This document shows positions 27,789 to 36,722 of a stretch of 64,000 nucleotides of DNA, in pieces. The stretch lies in the NCBI GenBank assembly GCA_016709995.1, contig JADJLQ010000002.1:434001-498000 (forward strand). The letters run 5' to 3'. Every line of letters starts with the position of its first letter. Position 1 is the first letter of the stretch. The notes under the pieces are model-generated. The model was not told the origin of the DNA. It was given only the letters and a program-made list of their open reading frames with translations, and made no database searches. This DNA is from Saprospiraceae bacterium (GTDB lineage: Bacteria; Bacteroidota; Bacteroidia; Chitinophagales; Saprospiraceae). The translations under genes were made by a program, and so were the position numbers.

Positions 27789-28931
27789 ATGAAAAAACCA
27801 ACGAACAGAAGGAAGTTTATCCAGACCTCACTGGCTGCAGCGGTAGGTATCTCTGTAGCCAAACAAGCCTTTGCTGCACAACCGCTCCCTGTGTATGTGC
27901 ACCGCAAACTGCCTCCCTCAATCAAATTTTCGGTCATAGGTCTTAATCATGGACATATCTATGGTCAGACTGCGGCTTTGATACGAGGCGGTGGTGAGCT
28001 GGTATCCTTTTATGCCAAAGAGGCAGATCTTGCGGCAGCATTTGCCAAAAGATATCCAGATGCTAAACTCGCTAGCAGTGAAGAGGCTATCCTCGAAGAC
28101 AAATCAATTCAAATGGTGCTGAGCGCCGGTATCCCCATCGACCGGGCTCCCCTGGGCATACGCGTGATGCAACATGGCAAAGATTATATGTCTGATAAGC
28201 CGGGTATCATCACTTTAAAACAACTAGCACAAGTGCGCAAGGTCCAGGCACAAACCGGTAGGATCTATTCAATCATGTACAGTGAACGGTTTGAAAACAG
28301 GGCTACTGTCAAAGCAGGAGAATTGGTGCAGGCGGGGGCTATCGGCCAGGTGATACAAACGATAGGATTGGGGCCACACCGGATCAGCCTCAGTTCCAGA
28401 CCTTCCTGGTTTTTTGATAAAAAATTTTTTGGCGGTATCCTTTGCGATATTGGCAGCCATCAGTGTGACCAGTTTTTATATTTCACGGGATCTACTTCTG
28501 CAGAGGTACTGGCATCCCAGGTAGGCAATGTGCATTACCCTCAATATCCACAGTTTGAGGATTTTGGTGATATGACCCTGCGTGGAAATAAAGGCACCGG
28601 CTATATACGCAATGATTGGTTTACCCCTGACGGCCTCAAAACCTGGGGAGATGGTCGGTTGACTATACTTGGCACAGAAGGGTTTATGGAAATCCGTAAG
28701 AATATAGATATCGCCAGAGCAGATAGTGGTAGTCACTTATACCTCGTAGATAAAAAACAAACCGTCTATATCGATTGTAAGGATGTAGATACACCCTATG
28801 GTAGACTTTTGGTAGAAGATGTCATCAACAGGACGGAGACTGCGATGACACAAGCTCACTGTTTTCTGGCCACCGAGCTGGCACTCAAAGCACAGAAGGC
28901 TGCAAAAAAACTGGTTTTAGATAAAGCCTAG
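27789..28931 (+). CDS. Gfo/Idh/MocA-family oxidoreductase with Tat-type signal
   Basis: 380 residues. The N-terminus NRRKFIQTSLAAAVGISVA is a twin-arginine signal, so the folded enzyme is probably exported to the periplasm with bound NAD(P). The Rossmann region (KFSVIGLNHGHIYGQTAALI) is followed by DKPGIITLKQL, corresponding to the family's EKP motif but with DKP, and IGSHQCDQFLYF, matching the G-x-H-x-x-D active-site helix. The family oxidises or isomerises sugars and cyclitols, inositol among them; the exact substrate is unknown. Promoter not identified. Confidence 0.85.
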   Translation: MKKPTNRRKFIQTSLAAAVGISVAKQAFAAQPLPVYVHRKLPPSIKFSVIGLNHGHIYGQTAALIRGGGELVSFYAKEADLAAAFAKRYPDAKLASSEEAILEDKSIQMVLSAGIPIDRAPLGIRVMQHGKDYMSDKPGIITLKQLAQVRKVQAQTGRIYSIMYSERFENRATVKAGELVQAGAIGQVIQTIGLGPHRISLSSRPSWFFDKKFFGGILCDIGSHQCDQFLYFTGSTSAEVLASQVGNVHYPQYPQFEDFGDMTLRGNKGTGYIRNDWFTPDGLKTWGDGRLTILGTEGFMEIRKNIDIARADSGSHLYLVDKKQTVYIDCKDVDTPYGRLLVEDVINRTETAMTQAHCFLATELALKAQKAAKKLVLDKA

Positions 28932-29141
28932 CGCACTGTAGTTACGGTTTACACGAATACAAACTGGTTGCTGATCAATGCCGCAGCCAAGCGGAGTACC
29001 CGTGACTCCAAACGAAAACTAACAAATTAAAACCTCCTATTTTTTCTGGGTTAGGGTAATTTTTTTATATTGTATTTCAAGCTTACCAAACCCCGCTCAT
29101 AAAAAGCTTGCTTCATTTTTTTTACCTAAAAGCAACTGCCA

Positions 29142-29993
29142 ATGGAAACCTTAAAACGATTTTTAGAATTTGAAATCATTAGCCTTGGAGATTATCATGT
29201 AAAATTGTTTACAATACTTACAGTTTTCCTGATTTTATTGATTACCAGGCTGCTACTGTGGATTATCAAAAAATCTCTCTTTAGGAAACAAACGCTGCAG
29301 GGCCTGGATAGAGGTAATATCTATGCTATTTTTCAGATCATTAAATATGTGGTATGGGTCATCGCCATTGGACTCACTATGGAAACGATTGGAATCAAAG
29401 TGACTGTTTTGATAGCCGGATCAGCAGCCTTGTTGGTAGGGATTGGCCTAGGGCTCCAACAGACTTTTAATGATATCATTTCCGGCATCATTTTATTATC
29501 CGAACGGACGATTAAAGTAGATGATATCCTGGAGATAGATGGAGATATAGTCAAAATTCAGGGTATAGGTCTTCGTACTTCCAAAGGGCTCAACCGGGAT
29601 GATATCTCCATCATCATTCCCAATTCATTGATCACTACCAATAAAGTAATCAACTGGAGCCATCAGAACAGAAAAACCCGGTTTAAAATCAATGTAGGCG
29701 TCGCTTACGGTAGCAATATAGACCTGGTGGAAAAAGTGTTAGTCGATAGTGTATTGGAACACCCCGAGATATCCGATAAAATCCTTATTGAAGCCCGATT
29801 TTTGGACTTTAATAACTCCTCTCTCGATTTTCAGGTCTTGTTTTTTAGTGAAGAAGTATTTAGAATTGAAAAAATAAAAAGTGATATCCGCAAGATCATC
29901 AATAGAAAATTTATTGAGCACGGTATTAAAATTCCTTTCCCGCAATTGGATTTGCACCTGATGTCGCACAAAAATAGTTTAGGCCTGGAGTAA
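29142..29993 (+). CDS. MscS-family mechanosensitive ion channel
   Basis: 283 residues, the compact MscS layout: three N-terminal membrane helices, the last being the pore helix with Gly/Ala packing (IAGSAALLVGIGLGLQQTFND), then the beta domain starting IISGIILLSERTIKVDDILE, containing GIGLRTSKGLNRDD and IIIPNSLITTNKVINWS, and a C-terminal alpha/beta part ending in IPFPQLDLHL. It releases solutes on hypo-osmotic shock. It is followed after about 14 bases by a DUF1801 gene, possibly co-transcribed. Confidence 0.93.
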   Translation: METLKRFLEFEIISLGDYHVKLFTILTVFLILLITRLLLWIIKKSLFRKQTLQGLDRGNIYAIFQIIKYVVWVIAIGLTMETIGIKVTVLIAGSAALLVGIGLGLQQTFNDIISGIILLSERTIKVDDILEIDGDIVKIQGIGLRTSKGLNRDDISIIIPNSLITTNKVINWSHQNRKTRFKINVGVAYGSNIDLVEKVLVDSVLEHPEISDKILIEARFLDFNNSSLDFQVLFFSEEVFRIEKIKSDIRKIINRKFIEHGIKIPFPQLDLHLMSHKNSLGLE

Positions 29994-30007
29994 AATTGTT
30001 TAATGTT

Positions 30008-30400
30008 ATGTCCATCAACCTCAAAATAAAAAATCTCGTAGAGCTATACGATCTCCTGCCGGAAAATGAACGTATTATAGTAGATATTCTGCGTGATATC
30101 ATCAGCGCACATATACCTGATATCAAAGAAAAAATATCCTACAATGTACCTTTCTTTTACAGGAACAAAAGTCTGTGCCTCGTTTGGCCTGCTAGTATAC
30201 CCAGGGGAGGCATTAAAAAAGGAGTATTGTTAGGATTCTGTTATGGGCATCTGCTGGAGGATATCGATCAATACCTGACGCATGGTACCAACAAACAAAT
30301 TTTTTATAAAATCTATCAGGCTCCTGAAGAGATAGATGAGGAAGCTATAGCCAAATTGTTGCGAGCTGCTGTCAATTTGGACAATACGAAGAGAAAGTGA
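30008..30400 (+). CDS. DUF1801-family protein
   Basis: 130 residues. The pattern LYDLLPENERIIVDILRDII, PDIKEKISYNVPFFYRN and the hydrophobic GVLLGFCYGHLLED match the DUF1801 (YdhG-like) fold, small cytosolic proteins whose biochemical role is unclear; some relatives resemble frataxin in shape. I chose the ATG; an in-frame TTG lies 12 bases further upstream. It lies directly after mscS on the same strand. Confidence 0.78.
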   Translation: MSINLKIKNLVELYDLLPENERIIVDILRDIISAHIPDIKEKISYNVPFFYRNKSLCLVWPASIPRGGIKKGVLLGFCYGHLLEDIDQYLTHGTNKQIFYKIYQAPEEIDEEAIAKLLRAAVNLDNTKRK

Positions 30401-30626
30401 ATTAATGAGCTTTTTTGCCTGGTGTGCCTACATTAAAAACTTCCAATGACCCTGATACTTCAATAATGAAAAATAAATGATCATTGCTGCTTTAGAATCT
30501 ATACCATTATTCCATACCAGCAGTTTAGAGTCTATACCTTGCCAAAATAAAATAACTTTCAAACCAAAGATTCTTTAAGAGGACATTTCTTGATTTCATT
30601 ACATTAGTCATTATAAACCTCTATCC

Positions 30627-32123
30627 ATGACACAATTTAATATAGATCTGCATTGCCACCCATCGATCAAGCCTTATGGTAAAAGTTTTAATCGCACCGC
30701 GGGTGAAAACTCCAAAGATAAAAGCAGGCGCAATTCAATCTGGTATTATGATCCCCCACAGGGCCTGGACAAGATCGTCCAGAAATTTACCAAGCTGACT
30801 AAATTTTCTCAAAGCAATTTTAGCGCCCTGGCCTATGGGCAGGTGAGGATCATCTGTGCTTCGTTATATTCGATAGAGCGCGGCTTAGTATCATTAAATC
30901 ATGTTGGGTCCGGTCCTGCAGCTGACATCATCGCCAACCTGGTCTCCGGTATCGGCCGCAAAAGAATAGACTTTCTCCAAAACAATACGGATTATTTCGA
31001 CGATGTGACCAGGGAATATGCCTATTACAAACAACTGGATGATACGGTGATCAATTTTAGAGGGGAGAGCCCTCGCAAATATGTCTTAGTCAAAAACTAT
31101 GCGCACCTCCAGGAGCTCATGAATACCAACGAACCCAATACAGGTATAGAGACCATCTATGTGATCATCACCCTCGAAGGAGCCCATAATCTGCATAGTA
31201 CCCGTCCTGCTCAACTGGCTTCCGTGTTGCAAAACATTGATCAGTTAAAATCATGGGACCACAAACCCTTTTTTATAACGTTTGCTCATCACTTTTACAA
31301 TGATTTTTGTGGTCATGCCGAGAGCCTGGCAGATTGGATCCAGGACTGGTTTACCAATCAGGAGCCGTTTATGAATACTGGTATCAACCCCATGGGCTGG
31401 TCTGTGATGGAGAAGCTGATGGATGACACGGATGGCGGCAGGATACATATCGATATCAAACATATGAGCCCACTGTCCCGCAAACAGTATATTGATTTTT
31501 TGAAAAACGAATGCACGGAAGAGTATGAATTAAAAAAATTGCCCCTTATCGTCAGCCACGGCGCTTGCAATGGTCTGGCCAGTATGGATCACCCCGAATA
31601 TACTCCAGGACTGGAAGGAACTGCCTCCAGGATGTATGCAGGAGATATTAATTTTTATGACAATGAAATCGTAGAACTCGCCAAAAGCGGGGGCATCTTT
31701 GGCCTTCAATTGGACGAAAGGCGTATCGGATCCAAACAATATATCGGTCAGGTGCACATCAATAGTGGCTCAAAGACTAAAAGAATGCACTCCAATTCCA
31801 AATTGGTATGGAACAATATTCAGCACATCGTACAGCTGCTGGACCAGCATGATGTATTTGCCTGGGATAGTATAGCGATTGGATCAGATAATGATGGCAT
31901 CATAGATCCGATCAATTTATTCTGGACCTCCGAAGAGATGGATGACCTCGTGCAATATATTGAAAGGCATGCTCATAATTTTTTATCGGACCCTGCTTCG
32001 GAGATCAAAAATGATTACAATCGGATCTCGGCGGCAGAGGCAGTACAAAGGATATTTCATAGCAATTCGATGGAGTTTTTTAGAAAGTATTTTCATTCAT
32101 CTAACAGCAATGGGATAGTTTAA
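30627..32123 (+). CDS. Peptidase M19 (membrane dipeptidase)-family hydrolase
   Basis: 498 residues, no signal peptide seen. DLHCHPS at residues 7-13 supplies the first zinc-binding HxD/HxH-like pair, a Glu in ITLEGAHNL bridges metals, and PLIVSHGACNGL and DSIAIGSDNDGIIDP provide the later His and Asp ligands. It is longer than renal-type dipeptidase homologues (about 350-400), with insertions around residues 60-150. It probably cleaves dipeptides or similar amides. It converges with the next gene, only 11 bases away. Confidence 0.8.
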   Translation: MTQFNIDLHCHPSIKPYGKSFNRTAGENSKDKSRRNSIWYYDPPQGLDKIVQKFTKLTKFSQSNFSALAYGQVRIICASLYSIERGLVSLNHVGSGPAADIIANLVSGIGRKRIDFLQNNTDYFDDVTREYAYYKQLDDTVINFRGESPRKYVLVKNYAHLQELMNTNEPNTGIETIYVIITLEGAHNLHSTRPAQLASVLQNIDQLKSWDHKPFFITFAHHFYNDFCGHAESLADWIQDWFTNQEPFMNTGINPMGWSVMEKLMDDTDGGRIHIDIKHMSPLSRKQYIDFLKNECTEEYELKKLPLIVSHGACNGLASMDHPEYTPGLEGTASRMYAGDINFYDNEIVELAKSGGIFGLQLDERRIGSKQYIGQVHINSGSKTKRMHSNSKLVWNNIQHIVQLLDQHDVFAWDSIAIGSDNDGIIDPINLFWTSEEMDDLVQYIERHAHNFLSDPASEIKNDYNRISAAEAVQRIFHSNSMEFFRKYFHSSNSNGIV

Positions 32124-32134
32124 ATGATCAGCGA

Positions 32135-34861
32135 TTAATCGTCGTCATCAGCCTCCCCGGCATATTTGGCAGGATAGGGTTGACTGCCTTTTACAGAATA
32201 CCAGAGGATGCGGTTTAATAAATCATCTTTACCCTGATCTATAATATGGAAGGCGTATTGGACCGATCGATCGCTCCATTTTAAAGCAGCACCCTGCAGA
32301 TTTTGTCTCTGAGGATTCATCTCATTCAAGGGGATATTATTTTTTACGGCTTTGTATTGATAAGAAGTATTGGGCACATCATTAAAACAATGAAACATAG
32401 GTAAGGCAGTAGCATCCAGTACATTCATCGGAGGCAATCCTAATATCTGTTCTATCGTACGTACCATTGATGTTTGATTGTAGTTCGTACCCACTGTCTT
32501 TTTTAATCTTGAATAAGCGCTCACTACAAAACCGGTAGTCCTATAAGCAGAGATATGGTCCCATCCAGCTTGCGAATCATCTTCAGAAATAAAAATCACG
32601 GTGTTGTCAGCAAAACGGCTGTGGGTGAGGGCTTCTACTATTCTGCCGACTGCCAGGTCATTATCAGCTACCATAGCCCTGGGCGTCGGAAAATTCGGGT
32701 TGGTACCGGCTGTATGGTCATTGGGTAAAGCCATGATCATGAGATTGGGTAGTTGGTCTCCTGGCATAGATTCGATTTCGCCCAGTTCTTTGATAAATGC
32801 ATCGGCACGCATTTGATCCGTGACGGAAAGATCCGCTCCACCTGGAAACGTAGCAGATAAGACCGGACGGATACGGGAGATGGTAGTCGTGTTCTTAAAA
32901 TCAAAAGAGCTCAGGGTGCCGGCACTCCACATATTGTATAGGGTCGACCAATTGTATTTTGTTTTATCATAATTAAAATCGCAGGCCTCACCGTAGATTT
33001 TTACTGATTTCCCGTGATCTAAAGCATTATTCCACAATAATCCATTTTTATTGTAGACCATGGCGTCATTCAACACATGCGGGTAACTTCTAAACCAGGC
33101 CCTCACACTTTTTTCAGTATAATCAGTGACCATGGCTGCATTGGCCCAGTGATGACCTTCTGCCGATCCTTTGCCTGACACATGATAATTGTCCATCAAT
33201 ACATAGTCCCTGGCCAATTTATGTTGATTGGGGGTGACCGTATCTCCAAATATGCACAGAGAGGGCATGCCTCTGCCTTCTTTCAGATCCCCCAATACCT
33301 GGTCATAAGTTCTGTTTTCTTTGATGATATACAAGACATGTTTAAAAACCGAAGGTTCGCCGATCCTTTCCGGCACAGGTGTAGGAGCGATATCGGGCCG
33401 CGGTAGCAGATCTGTCAGCGCTAACCGGTATTCCAAGCTCAATTTTTTTACATTGGCTGTATGGGTCTTTAATTGATCCTCACTGGGTACGGGGATGAAG
33501 GATATAGAAGCGAGTTGATGGTGTGCATTATACACTTTTACGGTTTTGACGGTATCCCGATGATGGGCTTTGACCAGGTCAAAGGCGCGGGCTCCGGTAG
33601 ATTCCAGGTTGGTGACGATCAATGTATTTTGATGCACCACGATGCCCGAAGGATAAGCTTCTGTGGGGATATATCCTTTGATTTCATAGCTGAGTTGTAA
33701 GGCGTCCTTGTGTCGGTCAATGACACAAACTGCATTGTCCATGCCATTAGTTACAAACAAAGTTTTTCCGTCTTCGGTCATCGCCAGGGCATTAGGAGTA
33801 CTGCCGATATATGCTCTATAGGTGTCGAACAGGCCCACAGCGATCGTATCCATTACCTCATCAGTGATGACATCTATCACAGAGATATTATCGCTATTGC
33901 CATTGACTACATAGATATAGTTTTTGTCTGGATCGCTGAGTATGGCATTTGGATGTAGACCTACTGGAATTTGTTTTTTTACCATGCCGGTACTTGCATC
34001 CAGCAGCGTGACGGATCCTTGAGACATCGCCCCGGTTTTGGGATCGATATAGGCCTGTCCCCAGGGTATACCGGCAGTCTCCAGACCATCAGCGGCATCC
34101 GGCACTGGTCCCGCCCAATTGGTCACATATACTTTGTCCTGTATGATTTCTATGCAATAAGGCGCTACCCCGGTATTGGATTGCCATATTTGTTTATGAT
34201 CCCGCACCCTTGTTTTTACGGCCTTATTATTTCCATTTAATACTGTATAAAAATATAGATCCTCACCCTCTATCCTGGCCAGCACCTGGTTTGGCAATGC
34301 GATGGTAGCCGGAGCCTCCGCTTTAAATGGAAATAAGTTTATAATCTCTATTTTTTTGCCATCCCAATAAGCTTGAAATACATATGAATTCGCATTACTT
34401 CCGTCCTTGCCGGTTAATTGTCGTCCTCCGGCACTCCAAAAAATAAACAGAGAATCGTGATACACAATAGAAGCGATCCCCGAATAGGTGCTCATACTAC
34501 CCCTATACTTTGCATCGTCTGCATAGCTCCATCGATACACCATTTTTTGAGTAGGGGTCTCAAAAAAAGCGATCCCGTACCGATCTTCTACGCATACTGT
34601 TTTGTCATCGGGTAATATCACCACATCCAGGCTATGATTTTCGTAAGCTCCATCGCCAAAACGAACTGATTGCCCGGCTGGCTCCAGCAGTCTGTTGTAG
34701 GGCATAAGATAAGGAGCCTGGTCAGCTGACAAAGTAAGATGATCATAGGGTGCTATATAATCCGAACCACGACTTGAATTGATTTTTGTGCTTCTACAGC
34801 CTACGAAAAATAGTAGGCCGCACAGAAGAAAATATAACGGAGGATGCAAAGATTTTTTCAT
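32135..34861 (-). CDS. YncE-type beta-propeller / phosphoesterase-family lipoprotein (paralogue)
   Basis: 908 residues from the chosen start. Lipoprotein signal FLLCGLLFFVGC; a propeller region (about 60-500) with DKNYIYVVNGNSDNISVIDV and PNALAMTEDGKTLFVTNG; then the phosphoesterase domain from HVLYIIKENRTYDQVLGDL through NDHTAG and ISEDDSQAGWDHISAYR. The reading frame is open for 25 codons further upstream, but a -7 box (34895-34902) lies inside that extension, and the later Met gives a proper lipobox, so I reject the upstream start. Same architecture as the gene at 1163-3895, though the sequences differ enough to suggest an old duplication. Confidence 0.82.
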   Translation of the reverse strand: MKKSLHPPLYFLLCGLLFFVGCRSTKINSSRGSDYIAPYDHLTLSADQAPYLMPYNRLLEPAGQSVRFGDGAYENHSLDVVILPDDKTVCVEDRYGIAFFETPTQKMVYRWSYADDAKYRGSMSTYSGIASIVYHDSLFIFWSAGGRQLTGKDGSNANSYVFQAYWDGKKIEIINLFPFKAEAPATIALPNQVLARIEGEDLYFYTVLNGNNKAVKTRVRDHKQIWQSNTGVAPYCIEIIQDKVYVTNWAGPVPDAADGLETAGIPWGQAYIDPKTGAMSQGSVTLLDASTGMVKKQIPVGLHPNAILSDPDKNYIYVVNGNSDNISVIDVITDEVMDTIAVGLFDTYRAYIGSTPNALAMTEDGKTLFVTNGMDNAVCVIDRHKDALQLSYEIKGYIPTEAYPSGIVVHQNTLIVTNLESTGARAFDLVKAHHRDTVKTVKVYNAHHQLASISFIPVPSEDQLKTHTANVKKLSLEYRLALTDLLPRPDIAPTPVPERIGEPSVFKHVLYIIKENRTYDQVLGDLKEGRGMPSLCIFGDTVTPNQHKLARDYVLMDNYHVSGKGSAEGHHWANAAMVTDYTEKSVRAWFRSYPHVLNDAMVYNKNGLLWNNALDHGKSVKIYGEACDFNYDKTKYNWSTLYNMWSAGTLSSFDFKNTTTISRIRPVLSATFPGGADLSVTDQMRADAFIKELGEIESMPGDQLPNLMIMALPNDHTAGTNPNFPTPRAMVADNDLAVGRIVEALTHSRFADNTVIFISEDDSQAGWDHISAYRTTGFVVSAYSRLKKTVGTNYNQTSMVRTIEQILGLPPMNVLDATALPMFHCFNDVPNTSYQYKAVKNNIPLNEMNPQRQNLQGAALKWSDRSVQYAFHIIDQGKDDLLNRILWYSVKGSQPYPAKYAGEADDDD

Positions 34862-34894
34862 TTCCTGGTATGGTAATAGGATTATAAACTTAAA

Positions 34895-34902
34895 CAAAAA
34901 TA
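34895..34902 (-). promoter_or_regulatory. Probable -7 box of the second YncE-phosphoesterase gene
   Basis: On the minus strand TATTTTTG fits TAnnTTTG and would place the transcript start about 30 bases before the ATG at 34861. The position excludes the longer open frame as the real gene start. I saw no clear -33 element. Confidence 0.45.
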
Positions 34903-35113
34903 GATAGCTAACCAAAGAACACCTTACGCTTCTCAATATTTATTTAAGCCGACTTTTTTGGGTTTGGTTACACCTAATGGTATAAACTCACAAAATGGCG
35001 GTTGGATGGAAGAATCTCCGGGTCATCGGTATAATAGGATAACCACTATCTTTATAATGAAAGAAATTCTCTAAAACAGCCGCCTTCAATCCTTAATCCA
35101 AAAAACTGATATT

Positions 35114-35805
35114 ATGAGCTACCGTGCACAATGGAAGATGATCCATACCCTCAATACCTGTACCAAAGGACAATTGTCTACCAATGAGTTAATGGACATG
35201 GGCGTAGACTGTTACAATGACACAATCCAGGAGCTGTGGCCTCTCAGGGTATTGTCATGGCTGACCCGGCAACAGGAAATCTAAAGCTTCACCCCATAGC
35301 GTCTGCACTCATCAATAAATTTATCGTCTGCAGAAATGAATTTGGAGGATCGATCATGTATATAGACCAGCCCTCCTGTTTTACGATTATGCCTTTTAGC
35401 AGGCCCTGGTCTGACAAAGTGTACAATGAATTCATTTCACCCACCGTCGTGGCTTCCAATATATTTTGCATCAGAGGGGATACCATACCGAGAGGAAAAC
35501 ATCTGGCTTCTAATCTTTACAATACATTTAATAAAGCAGGGTTTATGATCGTCGACCTCTCAGATCAAAATGCGAATGTATTGTATGAACTGGGTGTAGC
35601 TGATACTTTAGGCAAGGACTGCTTTATCCTGATACAACAGGACCAGCAAGACAAGATACCTGCTGACATTAAGGGGGTACATTATTATAATTATGATCTC
35701 AACGATTTTGCCCCTGCCATGGCTCAATTATCCACCGGCTTGAACCAATGGATCTTTGAGCATCGAATAGAAAACACTTTGAAGTATGTAGCTTCGAAAA
35801 TGTAA
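35114..35805 (+). CDS. TIR / nucleoside 2-deoxyribosyltransferase-like protein, frameshifted near 35235
   Basis: The first 40 codons (MSYRAQWKMIHTLNTC..., a likely winged-helix start) run in one frame to IQEL; from GTG at 35236 a second frame continues ASQGIVMADPATGNLKLHP. One added base joins them into 230 residues. The C-terminal half reads CFTIMPFSRPWSDKVYNEF, then IVDLSDQNANVLYELGVA and GKDCFILIQ, the signature of the TIR-like/deoxyribosyltransferase superfamily, with the Glu of YELG at the usual catalytic position. Relatives cleave nucleotide glycosidic bonds, often in immunity or signalling; activity here is inference. No neighbour is a clear sensor partner. Confidence 0.68.
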
Positions 35806-35953
35806 GCTAACCGAATATGGATAAGCGTATAGTCTTAAACAATTTCTCGATTCTGCAGGAGCATCTGGATGTAGTGTAGACAGATTGCTGTAGCTTAGCC
35901 TGCTGATCTCCGGATGTTGAGATTAGACATCGTATTATTAAAACTGTTTACCT

Positions 35954-36520
35954 ATGAGCAATTTTGAATCAACGCTCAAAAACATTATCGTTGCTCCTTA
36001 TATCGTCAAGGCGACTGCCTTAATCGGGATCAAACGCAAGTCCGGCAGCAATATGTTTCGACATCAGATCAGCACCTTAGGTATCTTGCTGGATTATAAA
36101 GTGACCGATCCGGTGATTTTAAAAGCATCCATCATCCACGACCTGTTTGAAGATGGAGGACATTTGCCCGGTGTCACAAAAGATGAGATCTGGCACCTCG
36201 ATGCAGACGGTCCGGCAGTATATGACCTGGTCATGGAAGTGTCTATTCGCCGGGTGAATGGAGAGAAGGAACCCAAAAAAGATTTTTTATTGCGGATCAT
36301 GCAGTCAGGCAGCGCTAAAGCCAAACTTTTAAAACTTGCCGATCGCATCAGCAATCTTGTCGACCTGGGTTTTGTCAACGATCCGGTTTTTATCAGAAAA
36401 TATCTTAATGAAACCTCATCACTCATATTGCCATACGCCAAAGCGATAAATGAAGATATGTTTATAGAGCTGTCAGACCTGGTAGCGAGTAGGGAAAAAA
36501 TGTCAGAGATGCTTGGTTAA
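35954..36520 (+). CDS. HD-domain protein, SpoT/MESH1-like small alarmone hydrolase
   Basis: 188 residues, essentially one HD domain. Metal and catalytic positions of SpoT-type hydrolases are all visible: H37 in FRHQISTL, H62-D63 and E66-D67 in IIHDLFED, KKDFLLRIM as the substrate-side helix, and KLADRISNL with D130-R131. There is no synthetase domain, so it may hydrolyse (p)ppGpp or a related pyrophosphate nucleotide. Such stand-alone enzymes also serve as antitoxins to toxic alarmone synthetases, but no synthetase gene is adjacent. It lies 148 bases after the TIR-like gene on the same strand. Confidence 0.75.
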   Translation: MSNFESTLKNIIVAPYIVKATALIGIKRKSGSNMFRHQISTLGILLDYKVTDPVILKASIIHDLFEDGGHLPGVTKDEIWHLDADGPAVYDLVMEVSIRRVNGEKEPKKDFLLRIMQSGSAKAKLLKLADRISNLVDLGFVNDPVFIRKYLNETSSLILPYAKAINEDMFIELSDLVASREKMSEMLG

Positions 36521-36525
36521 CTACC

Positions 36526-36698
36526 AAGTCCCATCGGGGCGATTTTTTGATATCATTTACTTCTCAGTTCATCCCACGCGCTCTCCAAAGTCCCATCGGG
36601 ACCACCTTATGATTCAACCCCATATCTCTTGTATTCTATATAAAATCCCCGTAATTTCAAAAGATCATTCAGCAAATTTTTTCTCAGTTCATCCCACG
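36526..36698 (+). repeat. Interleaved short direct repeats between the HD and beta-rich genes
   Basis: AAGTCCCATCGGG occurs at 36526-36538 and 36588-36600 (62 apart). TTCTCAGTTCATCCCACG occurs at 36561-36578 and 36681-36698 (120 apart). Both are exact. They fill most of the 200-base spacer. They may be operator sites or remains of a small duplication. Confidence 0.8.
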
Positions 36699-36722
36699 TT
36701 AACCCACATAAACTTTCATCAT

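Noticed and set aside
28932..29141. tRNA-like or terminator-like element before mscS
   Set aside because: Only a 7-base inverted repeat (CAAGCTT/AAGCTTG) is seen; no cloverleaf and no T run directly after the stem.
35236..35805. Independent gene starting at GTG 35236
   Set aside because: The upstream 40 codons in the other frame read smoothly into it after one added base, so the GTG is an internal codon.
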